54,204 nt of DNA from Egerieenecus sp048201975 (GCA_048201975.1 DBFBGQ010000028.1:1-54204), one strand, 5' to 3'; positions 25,389 through 35,263 are shown, numbered from the stretch's first letter. Notes: generated by a model not told the origin, from the letters alone. Made by a program: numbers and translations.

Positions 25389-26579
25389 TTGAAAAAGAGA
25401 AAGACGAAACGGAACTATACTTACCGCACCATGCGGGACGAGCGCGCCTACGGGCTATACTGGTATAGCGGACTGTGGAATATTCTGCGGCCTATTCTGG
25501 TGGTTTGCGCTTCCCTGGTGGTGGTGATCGGCCTGTTGTATTCCGGTTGGCAGATGATCTATGACGGCTTTCTTTCGCCCATGGAGCCCGGAAGCACCGA
25601 GGAGGTGGGCTTCACCGTAGCCAGCGGCGACAGCCTGACGAAGGTATCCAACAACCTCCAGGAAGCCGGGCTGATTCATGACCGGACGGTGTTCAAGTAC
25701 TACTGCGACTTCGCCGGCATGGGACAGAAGATTCAGGCGGGATCATATAAGCTGACCAGGGGAATGACCATGTCGGAGATTGCGGATCAGCTGACCACCG
25801 GCGACGGCAACCCCATCGTGCGCAACATTACGATGATCCCCGGCTGGACCGTGGAAGACTTTGCGGAAAAGCTGGCCTCAGACGGCGTGATTGCCGATAA
25901 GGAGGCTTTCCTGGAAAAATGCCGCACCGGCGACGCATTCACGGATTATTACTACATTGCCGACGTGAAGGCCACCTCGGATGCGGCGCAGCGCAAGTAC
26001 ATTTTGGAGGGCTACCTGGCGCCCAATACCTACGAGGTGTATATAGACGCCAGCGATGAAGACATCATTCGCAAGCTGCTTTCCCAGACGGAGGCGGTGT
26101 TCCCTGCGGAATATCAAAACCGCGCATCGGAGCTGGGCATGACCATGGACGATGTGCTGACCCTGGCCTCCCTGATTGAGAAGGAAGCCAAGGAGGCGGA
26201 CTTTGCCAAGGTGTCCGCGGTGTTCCACAACCGGTTGAAGCAGAATATCAAGCTGGGCAGCGACGTAACCATCCACTACATCACCGGCGTGCGGAAAATG
26301 AGCCTGACCAACAGCGACCTGCAGGTGGATTCCCCCTATAACACCTATCTGTACGCGGGGCTTCCAATCGGGCCCATCTGCAATCCTTCCGCCAAAGCCA
26401 TTGCCGCGGCGCTTTATCCGGATGAGACATACGTGGCGGAAAACTATCTCTTCTTCTGCTCCAAGGATCCCGAGAGCGGCGAACTGTATTTCTCCAAGAC
26501 GCAGGAGGAGCACGACCAGGCCGTGGCGATCTATGCGCCCCTGTGGCAGGCCTATGACGAATCCAGGGGGATTGAGTGA
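25389..26579 (+). CDS. mltG: endolytic murein transglycosylase MltG
   Basis: This 396-residue membrane-anchored protein has a basic cytoplasmic N-terminus, one transmembrane helix (about residues 33-52), a LysM-like segment (FTVASGDSLTKVSNNLQEAG) and the YceG/MltG domain with the catalytic Glu in LASLIEKEA. MltG cleaves nascent peptidoglycan strands and sets glycan length. The start is TTG at 25389 after GGGAGG. Its stop is directly followed by the GTG of the U32 gene. Confidence 0.93.
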   Translation: MKKRKTKRNYTYRTMRDERAYGLYWYSGLWNILRPILVVCASLVVVIGLLYSGWQMIYDGFLSPMEPGSTEEVGFTVASGDSLTKVSNNLQEAGLIHDRTVFKYYCDFAGMGQKIQAGSYKLTRGMTMSEIADQLTTGDGNPIVRNITMIPGWTVEDFAEKLASDGVIADKEAFLEKCRTGDAFTDYYYIADVKATSDAAQRKYILEGYLAPNTYEVYIDASDEDIIRKLLSQTEAVFPAEYQNRASELGMTMDDVLTLASLIEKEAKEADFAKVSAVFHNRLKQNIKLGSDVTIHYITGVRKMSLTNSDLQVDSPYNTYLYAGLPIGPICNPSAKAIAAALYPDETYVAENYLFFCSKDPESGELYFSKTQEEHDQAVAIYAPLWQAYDESRGIE

Positions 26580-27824
26580 GTGACGGATGCGCGCAGACTA
26601 CCGGAGCTGCTGGCTCCCGCCGGGGGGATGGAGCAGCTTCGGGCCGCGCTGCGCTTCGGCGCGGATGCGGTCTACGGGGGCATGAAGCATTATGGCCTGC
26701 GGGCCTTTGCCGGAAACTTCACGCCCGAGGAATTGGAGCAGGCCGTGGAGCTATGCCACCGGCAGGGCAAGAAGTTTTACGTGACCATGAACATTTTCCC
26801 CTTTGACGACCAGCTGCCGGGGTTTGTGGAGGCGGCCCGTCAGGCGGCGGAAACAGGGGTGGATGCGGCCATCGTCAGCGATCTGGGCGCCATCTGCGTC
26901 CTGCGGGAGCGCATCCCGAAGCTGACGCTCCATGTGAGCACCCAGGCCAGCGCGGTGAATGCCCCCGCTGTGCGACACTATCAGGATCTGGGATGCCGCC
27001 GGGTGATCCTTGCCCGTGAGCTCAGCCTGGACAGGCTGGAAGCGCTTTGCGCCAGCGCAGGGGAAGGCATCGAGCTGGAGACATTTGTCCATGGCGCGGC
27101 CTGCGTGGCGTGGTCCGGGCGATGCCTCCTCAGCGCCGCGCTCACAGGGCGCAGCGGCAACCAGGGCGCGTGCGCGCAACCATGCCGCTGGGGCTATGCG
27201 GTGATGGAGCAGAAGCGACCGGGAGAATATCTACCGGTGACCGAGGATGAAAACGGCACCTATCTGTTTTCCGCAAGGGATCTGAACCTGATGCCCCTGC
27301 TTCCGCGCCTGGTGAAGGCCGGCATTGCCAGCCTGAAGATTGAGGGGCGGATGAAAACGGAATATTATGTGGCCACGGTGGTGTCGGCGTACCGCCGCGC
27401 GCTGGATGCGCTCGCCTTGGGGGAAGAGGCCTTCCAGGCGGCGCTGCCCAGGCTGATGGCGGAGCTGGATTGCGCCAGCCACCGAGCGAGCGACACAGGC
27501 TTTTTGCTGGGGGCGCCGGAGCAGCCCGGAGGCGCTGAGGGCTTCCACCAAAGCGCCGAATACATCGCCCGGGTGATGACGGATTCCGATGCCGCCGGTG
27601 TGGCCACCGTGCAGCTGAAAAACCGCTTCTATGCCGGAGACCGGCTGGAGGTGCTGCAGCCCGGCGCTACCCGCGCCATGACGGCGCCGCGCTTTCGTGC
27701 GGCGGATACCGGCGAGGAGATGGATACCTACGGCGTGGCCGGAACGCTGCTGGAGATGCGCTTTCCCTTTCCAGTGGCTTCCGGGGACATGATTCGCGGC
27801 GCGGCGCGCAATCACCGGCGCTAG
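26580..27824 (+). CDS. peptidase U32-family protein
   Basis: This 414-residue protein shows the U32 signature HGAACVAWSGRCLLS followed by conserved cysteines (QGACAQPCRW). U32 members include collagenase-like proteins and RNA-hydroxylation enzymes of the RlhA/TrhP type; the cysteines suggest the latter group. The start is GTG at 26580, directly after the mltG stop, with GGGGGA upstream. The mltG-U32 adjacency is common in Firmicutes. Confidence 0.9.
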   Translation: MTDARRLPELLAPAGGMEQLRAALRFGADAVYGGMKHYGLRAFAGNFTPEELEQAVELCHRQGKKFYVTMNIFPFDDQLPGFVEAARQAAETGVDAAIVSDLGAICVLRERIPKLTLHVSTQASAVNAPAVRHYQDLGCRRVILARELSLDRLEALCASAGEGIELETFVHGAACVAWSGRCLLSAALTGRSGNQGACAQPCRWGYAVMEQKRPGEYLPVTEDENGTYLFSARDLNLMPLLPRLVKAGIASLKIEGRMKTEYYVATVVSAYRRALDALALGEEAFQAALPRLMAELDCASHRASDTGFLLGAPEQPGGAEGFHQSAEYIARVMTDSDAAGVATVQLKNRFYAGDRLEVLQPGATRAMTAPRFRAADTGEEMDTYGVAGTLLEMRFPFPVASGDMIRGAARNHRR

Positions 27825-27843
27825 TTCCCCTGGGCGTCAAACG

Positions 27844-27872
27844 TTGCAAATTGTAAATAAACATGGTAAAAT
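27844..27872 (+). promoter_or_regulatory. rex promoter
   Basis: TTGCAA (27844-27849) and TAAAAT (27867-27872) are 17 bases apart in an AT-rich island, 50 bases before the rex ATG. I could not find a convincing Rex operator (TTGT...ACAA type). Confidence 0.65.
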
Positions 27873-27921
27873 ACATCAATAACTTGATTTTGCTTTGGGG
27901 TTGAGCGAAGGGGGAAAGCTC

Positions 27922-28554
27922 ATGGCAGGTTATGTATCGGATGCGGTAATCCGCCGCTTGCCGGGTTATTATCGGCACTTGCGGGAGTTGGAAGCGCAGG
28001 ATGTGAAGCACATCTCTTCCCAGCAGCTGGGGGAGCGGATGCAGCTGACGCCCTCGCAGATTCGGCAGGATATCAACTGCTTTGGCGGATTTGGCCGGCA
28101 GGGCTACGGATATACGGTTACCGAGCTGAAGGAACACATTGGCAAGATTCTGGGCCTGGACCGGCAGCACCGCATGATTGTGATCGGCGCCGGCAACATG
28201 GGCAGCGCAGTGGCGCAGTATCCATCCTTTGCCCGAGAAGGCTTTGAAGTAATCGCCATGTTTGACGTGGATCCGGCCAAGGTGGGGTCCCGGCTGGGGA
28301 ATATCCCGATTTTCCCCATGGAGGATCTGGAAAATTATCTGAGCGACCATCATGTGGATGTGGCGGTGCTGTCGTTGCCCGTTTCAGCGGCGCAGAAAAC
28401 CCTGAACCGCCTGGCGGAATGCGGCGTGAAGGCCGTATGGAACTTCGCGCCCACGGATCTGCATCACCCCGAGGAAATGATTGTGGTGAACGTCCATCTC
28501 AGCGACAGCCTTCAGATCCTTTCCTACAAAATGGCGCATATGGAAGATGCGTGA
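27922..28554 (+). CDS. rex: redox-sensing transcriptional repressor Rex
   Basis: This 210-residue regulator has an N-terminal winged helix (about residues 1-75, with SSQQLGERMQLTPSQIRQD) and a Rossmann domain with GAGNMGSA near residue 88 that binds NADH/NAD+. Rex represses fermentation and NADH-reoxidation genes when NADH is low. The ATG at 27922 has a purine-rich AAGGGGGAAAG upstream. It is followed after 67 bases by a VanW gene. Confidence 0.96.
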   Translation: MAGYVSDAVIRRLPGYYRHLRELEAQDVKHISSQQLGERMQLTPSQIRQDINCFGGFGRQGYGYTVTELKEHIGKILGLDRQHRMIVIGAGNMGSAVAQYPSFAREGFEVIAMFDVDPAKVGSRLGNIPIFPMEDLENYLSDHHVDVAVLSLPVSAAQKTLNRLAECGVKAVWNFAPTDLHHPEEMIVVNVHLSDSLQILSYKMAHMEDA

Positions 28555-28621
28555 ATCGGCAGGGAAATGCGCGGTAGAAGCGTTTCCTTTGCATCGGATA
28601 CTATGGCAGGAGGAACGCCCC

Positions 28622-30376
28622 ATGCAGGAATTCCCCTCTCGGGAAACTCAAACCAAAGATGCGCAGGGCAGCGGCCAGGTCCGCCGCCCGCGTGTTGTAT
28701 ATGCCCAGCAGCCCGGGACCTGGCAAAATCCCGGCCGTCAGCCCCTGGGCCGTGCGGAGGAGCTGGGGGAAGACCCTTACGCGGCCCGGCGGAGCCGGCA
28801 GGGAGCCGCCGGCGGGGCGTCCCAGCATGCCGCGCCGCCGCCGGATCATTCGGGAAATGGCGGAAAGCGCAGGGGCGGCAAGAAAAAGAAGCGCAAGCAC
28901 CGCATTCTATACCTGACGGTGATTCTCCTGTGCACAGCGGCCATTGGGGCGCTGGCGCTGTTCGTGGCGCCCCAGGTATTGGGCGTCACCTGGTCGGGCT
29001 TGCCCAACTATGCTTTCATGAACGGCTCCGTGATTTCCCTGAACCTGAAAGCGTATAACGATTATAAGGCGTACCGGCAGTACATGGCAGAGGACACCAT
29101 TTTTCCGGGCGTCTACGCGGATGGCATTCATCTGGGCGGCATGACCGTCGCCCAGGCGAAGGAAGCGCTGGAGGCGGCGCACACGGACACCGCGGGGCTA
29201 TTTAGCGTGACGGTGAACATCGGCAACAAAACCTGGGTTATCGATTCCAGCAGGGTTCCCCTGACGCGGAATTACGACCAGGTTCTGGCCCAGGCGTACG
29301 CCCTGGGGCGAAGCAACACCACCTCTATCCGCGGCACCGGGGTGACTCCCTTTCAGGAGCGGCTGAACGCGGCGCTGCGCCTGCGGGAGGAGCCTGTGAA
29401 CCTGTCCACCTCCATGACCTATGACAAGTCCACCATCCGCGCGCTGACGGACAGCATTGTGGAGTATGTGAACCGCGACCCCATCGACGCCATGGTTACC
29501 ACCTTTAATTTCGATACCAAGGAATTTACCTTCAGCGACGACATGGCCGGCGTGTATGTGGACGGCGATGCGCTGTACCAGCAGGTGATTGACGCCCTGG
29601 ACGGCGGCGACCTGTTCGCTACCATGACCATCGAGCCGGAAATTGTGCTGGCGGCGACCACGAAGACGGAGCTGATGAATTCCTTCAAACTCATGGCCTC
29701 CTACACCACCAAAACCACCAGCAACAGCAACCGCAACACCAATATCGAGCTTTCGGCCAACGCCATCAACGGCACCACGCTTTATCCCGGAGACGTTTTC
29801 TCTTTCAACGACGCCACCGGTGAACGTACCGCAAAAAAAGGCTACAAGGAAGCTGCGGCGATTTCCGGCGGACAAAGCGTGCCGGAAGTGGGCGGCGGCG
29901 TATGCCAAACCTCGTCCACCCTGTTTAACGCGGTGGCCCGAGCCAACCTGGAAATCGTTTCCCGCTCGCCCCATGCCTGGCCCAGCGATTATGTGGAAAA
30001 GGGCATGGACGCCACGGTGAACTGGCCCAACCTGGATTTCAAGTTTAAGAACAATACGGATTACCCCGTATTTATCGTGGCCTACTACAACGATCGCAAA
30101 GTGACCGTGGAGTTGTACGGGGTAGGCCTGCAGGATGGCATGACCATTGACCTACAGAGCGTGGTCACCCGCACCATTCCCGCGCCGGAAGGCACCAAAT
30201 ATGTGCTGAATACCTCGCTGGCTCCCGGCGAGACCAAGGACACCGTGAAGGCGCGGACCGGTTATGTGGTGGAAACCTATCAGGTGTGGTACAAAAATGG
30301 CGAGGAGGTTAGCCGGAACCTGCTGTGCACCTCCACCTACAAGGCATACCAGAAAACCGTGGAGTACAACGAATAG
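28622..30376 (+). CDS. VanW-family membrane-anchored protein with PG_binding_4 region
   Basis: This 584-residue protein has a charged, disordered cytoplasmic N-terminus (residues 1-93, ending in a Lys/Arg run), one transmembrane helix (about 95-116), a PG_binding_4-like region (about 155-370) and a VanW domain (about 390-530, with GDVFSFNDATGERTAKKGY and GGGVCQTSSTLFNA). A short G5-like tail follows. VanW proteins occur widely in Clostridia at the cell wall, and their biochemical role is not established. The ATG at 28622 has AGGAGG upstream. A terminator follows. Confidence 0.9.
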   Translation: MQEFPSRETQTKDAQGSGQVRRPRVVYAQQPGTWQNPGRQPLGRAEELGEDPYAARRSRQGAAGGASQHAAPPPDHSGNGGKRRGGKKKKRKHRILYLTVILLCTAAIGALALFVAPQVLGVTWSGLPNYAFMNGSVISLNLKAYNDYKAYRQYMAEDTIFPGVYADGIHLGGMTVAQAKEALEAAHTDTAGLFSVTVNIGNKTWVIDSSRVPLTRNYDQVLAQAYALGRSNTTSIRGTGVTPFQERLNAALRLREEPVNLSTSMTYDKSTIRALTDSIVEYVNRDPIDAMVTTFNFDTKEFTFSDDMAGVYVDGDALYQQVIDALDGGDLFATMTIEPEIVLAATTKTELMNSFKLMASYTTKTTSNSNRNTNIELSANAINGTTLYPGDVFSFNDATGERTAKKGYKEAAAISGGQSVPEVGGGVCQTSSTLFNAVARANLEIVSRSPHAWPSDYVEKGMDATVNWPNLDFKFKNNTDYPVFIVAYYNDRKVTVELYGVGLQDGMTIDLQSVVTRTIPAPEGTKYVLNTSLAPGETKDTVKARTGYVVETYQVWYKNGEEVSRNLLCTSTYKAYQKTVEYNE

Positions 30377-30391
30377 CCACCGGTCAATTTG

Positions 30392-30433
30392 GGAGCGGAA
30401 ACGCCCGTGCGGCGCGTCCGCTCCTTTTTTTTT
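30392..30433 (+). terminator. intrinsic terminator after the VanW gene
   Basis: GGAGCGGA (30392-30399) pairs with TCCGCTCC (30417-30424), followed by nine T residues. Confidence 0.92.
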
Positions 30434-30450
30434 GCGCAAGGCGCAGGAAA

Positions 30451-30466
30451 TGGCAAGCGCTTGTCA
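30451..30466 (+). promoter_or_regulatory. cre-like/LacI-type operator before beta-galactosidase
   Basis: The 16-bp near-perfect palindrome TGGCAAGCGCTTGTCA matches the catabolite responsive element pattern around a central CG. It lies 65 bases upstream of the GH42 ATG and just after the previous terminator. A promoter with good boxes could not be placed here. Confidence 0.65.
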
Positions 30467-30530
30467 AACCTTAGCAACAAAACTTCCCGCTCCAGCGCGG
30501 AATATAGCAAAGATGCGGAGGAACGGCGCG

Positions 30531-32549
30531 ATGTACTTTGGCGTGGATTATTATCCGGAGCATTGGCCCAGAGAACGCTGGGAAACTGACGCGGAAATGA
30601 TGGCGGCGGCGCATATCAACCTGGTGCGCATGGGGGAATTTGCATGGTCGCTGCTGGAACCGGAGGAGGGCGTGTTTGACTTTGCCTGGCTGGATGAGGC
30701 CATTGCGCTGCTGGGCAGGCATGGCATCTCCACGGTGCTTGGAACGCCCACCGCTACGCCCCCCAAATGGTTGATGGATTTGCACCCGGAGATCTATCCC
30801 ATGGACCTCTACGGGCGTCAAAAGGGCTTCGGGACCCGGCGGCATTACTGCGCCAGCAGCCCGGTTTACCGCCGGTATGTTCAGCGGATTGTGGAGGCCT
30901 TGGCTAAGCATTATCAGCATCACCCGCACGTGATTGCATGGCAAATCGACAACGAAATGGACGCCCATTGCTATTGCGACGCTTGCCTGGCAGGGTTTCA
31001 GGAATGGCTCAAAGGGCGCTACGGTGATATTGCGGCGCTGAACGCGGCCTGGGGCACGTCCTTTTGGAGCCAAACCTATCAGCGCTTCGATCAAGTGGTC
31101 ATTCCGCGCTACACCGCCTCCGACGGTTTTGCGCAGATGGAGGAGGGCCCGCGGGTCGGCGGCCCGCCCAATTCCCATAATCCCGGCCTTTTGCTGGATT
31201 ACCGCCGCTTCCAGTCGGACGCCGTGGTATCGTTTCAGCAAATGCAGATCGACATTTTGCGGCGGTACACCCACCGGCCCATTACCCATAACTTCATGGG
31301 ACACTTCGGCGAGCTGAATTACTTTGATTTGGGAAGGAACCTGGACTTTGTTTCCTGGGATTGCTACCCCGAAGACATGTGGTACAAAAGGCCGCCGGAA
31401 AACTGCGCCATGGCCCATGACCTGATGCGGGGCGTAAAGCGTCAAAATTTCTGGATGATGGAGCAGCAGTGCGGTCCCTGCGGCTGGCAGGTGATGGGCA
31501 GCACGCCGGAGCCGGGGCAGGTCCGGCTGTGGACGTATCAAGCCCTGGCCCACGGAGCGGAGGCCATCGTGTATTTCCGCTGGCGCTCCGCCTTGCGGGG
31601 TACGGAGCAGTATTGGCACGGCTTGCTGGACCACGACGGGGTGGGGCGGCGCCGCTACCGGGAAATTGCCGCCCTGGGAGAAGAGCTGGCCGGGCTGGAC
31701 GATCTTTTCGTCGGCGCGGAGAACGTGAGCCAGACCTTGCTGGTCAAATCCTACGACAATGGATGGAGCCATACCGCCCAGCCCCATAGCCCCTCCTTTG
31801 ATTACCATGGGCTTTTGCTGGATTATTATAGCGCCGTGCATGCGTCCCATGTGGCGGTGGACGTATCCAGCGTGGAAACGGACTTTGCCCGTTACCGCCT
31901 GGTGCTGATGCCTGCGTTCAATCTGATGACGCCCGAGCTGTTGGCCAAGTGCGAAGCCTATGTGCGGCAGGGCGGCACGCTGCTGGTGACCTTCCGCTCG
32001 GGTACGCGGGAGTGGGACAACAGCATGACCACGCGGCCCTCCCCAGGATATTTTGGCGAGCTGGCCGGGGTTTCCCTGGAGGAATTCGACGCGCTTTCCC
32101 GTGGACGGCAGACGGCGGTGCAAGGGGAGGATTTCCAGGGCGTCGCCTCCACCTGGTGCGACGTGCTCAGCTGCCGCGGCGCCAGACCTCTGGCCGTCTA
32201 CGCCAGCCGCTATTATGCGGGAGCGCCCGCGGTGACGGTGCACCAGTTTGGCGAGGGCAATGTCTATTATGTCGGCTGCGACCTGGACGCGCAGGCCTTG
32301 GAAAAGTTGCTGGCACAGGTGACGGCGCAGGCCGGGGTGCAACCGGACTATCCCTTCCCGCTACCGGGCGTCGAGGCGGTGCGGAAGAAGAAGGCGGGCA
32401 GGAAGTATCTGATTCTGCTGAATCATCAAAGGGAAAGCGTGCGGGTGCCCTTGCAGGGACGCTACACGGAGATGCTTTCCCGGCAGAAGGCGGAGGGCGA
32501 ATTGGAGATGGAAGGATACGGGGTACGCATCCTTCGGGAAGAAGCATAA
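30531..32549 (+). CDS. beta-galactosidase, glycoside hydrolase family 42
   Basis: This 672-residue cytoplasmic enzyme begins MYFGVDYYPEHW, typical of GH42. It has an (alpha/beta)8 barrel with the acid/base Glu in WQIDNEMD near residue 144 and the likely nucleophile Glu in MMEQQCGP near 310. A trimerisation domain follows, then a small beta domain at the C-terminus. GH42 enzymes cleave terminal beta-galactose from oligosaccharides. The ATG at 30531 follows GGAGG. It is a single-gene unit bounded by terminators, with the palindrome at 30451 as a likely control site. Confidence 0.93.
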   Translation: MYFGVDYYPEHWPRERWETDAEMMAAAHINLVRMGEFAWSLLEPEEGVFDFAWLDEAIALLGRHGISTVLGTPTATPPKWLMDLHPEIYPMDLYGRQKGFGTRRHYCASSPVYRRYVQRIVEALAKHYQHHPHVIAWQIDNEMDAHCYCDACLAGFQEWLKGRYGDIAALNAAWGTSFWSQTYQRFDQVVIPRYTASDGFAQMEEGPRVGGPPNSHNPGLLLDYRRFQSDAVVSFQQMQIDILRRYTHRPITHNFMGHFGELNYFDLGRNLDFVSWDCYPEDMWYKRPPENCAMAHDLMRGVKRQNFWMMEQQCGPCGWQVMGSTPEPGQVRLWTYQALAHGAEAIVYFRWRSALRGTEQYWHGLLDHDGVGRRRYREIAALGEELAGLDDLFVGAENVSQTLLVKSYDNGWSHTAQPHSPSFDYHGLLLDYYSAVHASHVAVDVSSVETDFARYRLVLMPAFNLMTPELLAKCEAYVRQGGTLLVTFRSGTREWDNSMTTRPSPGYFGELAGVSLEEFDALSRGRQTAVQGEDFQGVASTWCDVLSCRGARPLAVYASRYYAGAPAVTVHQFGEGNVYYVGCDLDAQALEKLLAQVTAQAGVQPDYPFPLPGVEAVRKKKAGRKYLILLNHQRESVRVPLQGRYTEMLSRQKAEGELEMEGYGVRILREEA

Positions 32550-32556
32550 GGCAAAG

Positions 32557-32596
32557 CGTACGGGAGCCGCCCTCCGGGGCGGGTCCGCACGTTTTT
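32557..32596 (+). terminator. terminator after beta-galactosidase
   Basis: An imperfect GC-rich stem (CGTACGGGAGCCGCCC with GGGGCGGGTCCGCACG) is followed by TTTTT. Confidence 0.75.
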
Positions 32597-32689
32597 CCAT
32601 GTCCGTCTCCCTGCCTGCAAACCCGCCGGCCGGCATGGGAGCGGCAGCCTTTGGGAAAAGTTTTTTCCGCCCTGTGCCTCCCCGAAATG

Positions 32690-32718
32690 TTGACCTTTTT
32701 CCCGGCGCATGGTACATT
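32690..32718 (+). promoter_or_regulatory. promoter of the radical-SAM/RNase G/miaB operon
   Basis: TTGACC (32690-32695) and TACATT (32713-32718) are 17 bases apart, 35 bases before the TTG start at 32754. Confidence 0.7.
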
Positions 32719-32753
32719 ATAGGGAGCGATTTTTCGCAAAGGAGGACGCTTGG

Positions 32754-34595
32754 TTGTTTGACCAGAAGATCGAGGAGATGATCGAGCAGGTGCAGAAGCC
32801 TGCCCGATATACCGGCGGGGAGATGAATACCGCCCTGAAGCCCTGGGAGGAGGCGGACGTTCATTTTGCATTTTGCTTCCCGGACACCTATGAAGTCGCC
32901 ATGTCCCACCTGGGGATGAAGATACTCTACGGGGTGATCAACCAGCAGCCCTGGGCGCTGTGCGAGCGGGTTTGCATGCCCTGGGTGGATATGAAGGCGC
33001 TGATGGAGCGGGAGGGGGTGCCGCTGTTCTCCCTGGAGACCCGCACGCCCTTGAACCGCTTTGACGTGGTGGGCTTCACGCTGCAGTATGAAATGAGCTA
33101 TTCCAACATTCTGGCCATGCTGAAGCTGGGAGGCGTTCCCTTGCACACGGCCGAGCGTACCGACGCCGATCCCATCGTCTGCGTGGGCGGACCCTGCGCC
33201 TTCAACCCGGAGCCTTTGGCGGACTTTGTGGACGCGGTGATGATCGGCGACGGCGAAGAGATGATCGTGGAGTTCATCGCGGCGGTGCGGGCGTGGAAGA
33301 AGAGCGGCGAACCCCGCGAGGCGTGCCTCCGCCGCCTGGCGAAGATCCCTGGGGTGTACGTGCCTTCTTTCTATGAGGTTACCTACCACGAGGATGGCAC
33401 CATCGCCGCGTTTACGCCCACGTGCCCGGAGGCTCCGGCCACGGTGCAAAAGGGCCTGGTGCTGGACATGGACAAGGCATACTATCCCACGGAGATACCC
33501 GTACCCTATACGGAGATTATCCATGACCGCATCATGCTGGAAATCATGCGGGGATGCACCCGGGGCTGCCGCTTCTGCGAAGCGGGCATGCTTTACCGTC
33601 CGGTGCGGGAGCGCTCCCTGGATCGGCTGATGGAGCTGGCCCGGGCCCTGGAAAAGAGCACCGGGTATGAGGAGATCAGCCTTTCCTCCCTTTCCAGCGG
33701 AGATTATACCTGCCTGCCGGAGTTGATTCGCGCGCTGATGGCGGAGTTTCGGGATAAGCGCGTGTCCGTCAGCCTGCCCTCCCTGCGCATTGACAGCGTG
33801 CTCAAGGATTCGCTGGAGGAAACCCAGCAGGTGAAAAAGTCCAGCCTGACCTTTGCTCCCGAGGCGGGAACCCAGCGCCTGCGGGATGTGATCAACAAGG
33901 GCGTAACCGAGCAGGACCTGGTGGAAAAGGTTACGGACGCTTTTCAGGGCGGATGGAGCAGCGTGAAGCTGTATTTCATGATCGGTCTGCCCACGGAAAC
34001 CTATGAAGATCTGGATGGCATCGGGCATTTGGCTCAGGTGGTGAACCGGGCGTATTTTACCGTGCCCAAGGACAAGCGCGCCCGGGGACTGCGGGTTACC
34101 TGCAGTGCCTCCAGCTTTGTGCCCAAGCCTTTTACGCCCTTTCAGTGGGAGCCCCAGGATACCCAGCAGCAGATCAAGGAAAAGCAGGCGTATTTGCGGG
34201 AGGTGCTCCGGCGCGTCAAGGGCGTAAACTTCAACTGGCATGAGCCGGAGCTGAGCTATTTGGAGGCATGCTTCTCCCGGGGAGACCGCCGCCTGGGCAA
34301 GGTGCTGGAGCGGGCGGTGGAGAAGGGCTGCATCCTGGATGGCTGGAGCGAGCAATTCCGCTTTGACGCCTGGATGGAGGCCTTCCGGGAGTGCGGGGTG
34401 GACCCGGAGTGGTACGCCTACCGCCGCCGGGAGAAAGACGAGATACTGCCCTGGGATTTCATCGACGCCGGGGTCACCAAGGCGTTTCTGTGGCGGGAAA
34501 AGGAACGAGCCGAGCGCGGCGAAGTCACCCCGGACTGCCGCCACGGCTGTCAGGGCTGCGGCTTGCGGCGCTTTGAGGGGGTGTGTCAGGCATGA
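32754..34595 (+). CDS. TIGR03960-family B12-binding radical SAM protein
   Basis: This 613-residue protein has an N-terminal cobalamin-binding-like domain (DTYEVAMSHLGMKILYG), the radical SAM motif CTRGCRFC near residue 268, and a C-terminal extension rich in conserved Cys (CRHGCQGCG). This family nearly always precedes a TIGR03936 (DUF2344) protein and RNase G in Firmicutes, as here; its reaction is unknown. The start is TTG at 32754 with AAAGGAGG upstream. The in-frame ATG at 32709 lies across the promoter and is rejected. Confidence 0.92.
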   Translation: MFDQKIEEMIEQVQKPARYTGGEMNTALKPWEEADVHFAFCFPDTYEVAMSHLGMKILYGVINQQPWALCERVCMPWVDMKALMEREGVPLFSLETRTPLNRFDVVGFTLQYEMSYSNILAMLKLGGVPLHTAERTDADPIVCVGGPCAFNPEPLADFVDAVMIGDGEEMIVEFIAAVRAWKKSGEPREACLRRLAKIPGVYVPSFYEVTYHEDGTIAAFTPTCPEAPATVQKGLVLDMDKAYYPTEIPVPYTEIIHDRIMLEIMRGCTRGCRFCEAGMLYRPVRERSLDRLMELARALEKSTGYEEISLSSLSSGDYTCLPELIRALMAEFRDKRVSVSLPSLRIDSVLKDSLEETQQVKKSSLTFAPEAGTQRLRDVINKGVTEQDLVEKVTDAFQGGWSSVKLYFMIGLPTETYEDLDGIGHLAQVVNRAYFTVPKDKRARGLRVTCSASSFVPKPFTPFQWEPQDTQQQIKEKQAYLREVLRRVKGVNFNWHEPELSYLEACFSRGDRRLGKVLERAVEKGCILDGWSEQFRFDAWMEAFRECGVDPEWYAYRRREKDEILPWDFIDAGVTKAFLWREKERAERGEVTPDCRHGCQGCGLRRFEGVCQA

Positions 34596-35263
34596 GGATG
34601 CTTGCTGTATTTACCAAAGGCGAGCGGCTGCGGCACATCGGCCACCTGGACCTGATGCGGGCCATGCAGCGGGCGCTGCGGCGCAGCGGCCTGCCGGTGA
34701 GCTATAGCAAGGGGTATAACCCACACATCCTGCTTACCTTCGCTTCCGCGCTGTCCACGGGAGCATGGGGGCGGCGGGAGATCATGGACGTCACCCTGGA
34801 AGAAGCTATCTCCCCGGACAGCTTCGTGAAGGCCATGAACGATGCGCTCCCGGCAGATTTGCAGGTGCTTTCAGCCCGCGCCATTGACGACAGGCACCCT
34901 GCGCTGATGGCCATGGTCGCCGCTGCGGAGTACACCCTGACCATCCTGGACGATGAGACGGCTGCGGCGCTGAACGCCTGCAGGGAAGATTTCCTTTTGC
35001 AGCAGACCATTGTGACCCCCCGCAAAACCAAGAGCGGCGTGGCGGATTGCGACATCAAGCCGCTGATTCTGGAGCTTGCCAGCGTTGGAAACCAGATACG
35101 CGCCAAGCTCTGCCTGACGGAACGCACCTCCTGCAAGCCGGACATGCTGCTGACTGCCTGGTGCAGTTTTGCCGGCCGGCCGGTTCCACGATGCCTGATT
35201 TGCCGGGAGAGCCTGTGGGGTATGGACGCTGCCGGAAGCTTGCAGCCCCTGGAGACGTTGTAA
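34592..35263 (+). CDS. TIGR03936-family radical-SAM-associated protein (DUF2344)
   Basis: This 223-residue protein has the family N-terminus (FTKGERLRHIGHLDLMRAMQRALRR) and PVSYSKGYNPHILLTFA. It is the partner of the preceding radical SAM protein; some genomes fuse the two. Its ATG overlaps the upstream stop (ATGA), so translation is coupled. The function is unknown, but context links it to RNA or ribosome metabolism. Confidence 0.92.
   Translation: MRMLAVFTKGERLRHIGHLDLMRAMQRALRRSGLPVSYSKGYNPHILLTFASALSTGAWGRREIMDVTLEEAISPDSFVKAMNDALPADLQVLSARAIDDRHPALMAMVAAAEYTLTILDDETAAALNACREDFLLQQTIVTPRKTKSGVADCDIKPLILELASVGNQIRAKLCLTERTSCKPDMLLTAWCSFAGRPVPRCLICRESLWGMDAAGSLQPLETL

Noticed and set aside
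27825..27921. Rex operator at the rex promoter
   Set aside because: TTGTAAATAAACA resembles half of a site, but no matching ACAA half was found at the right spacing.
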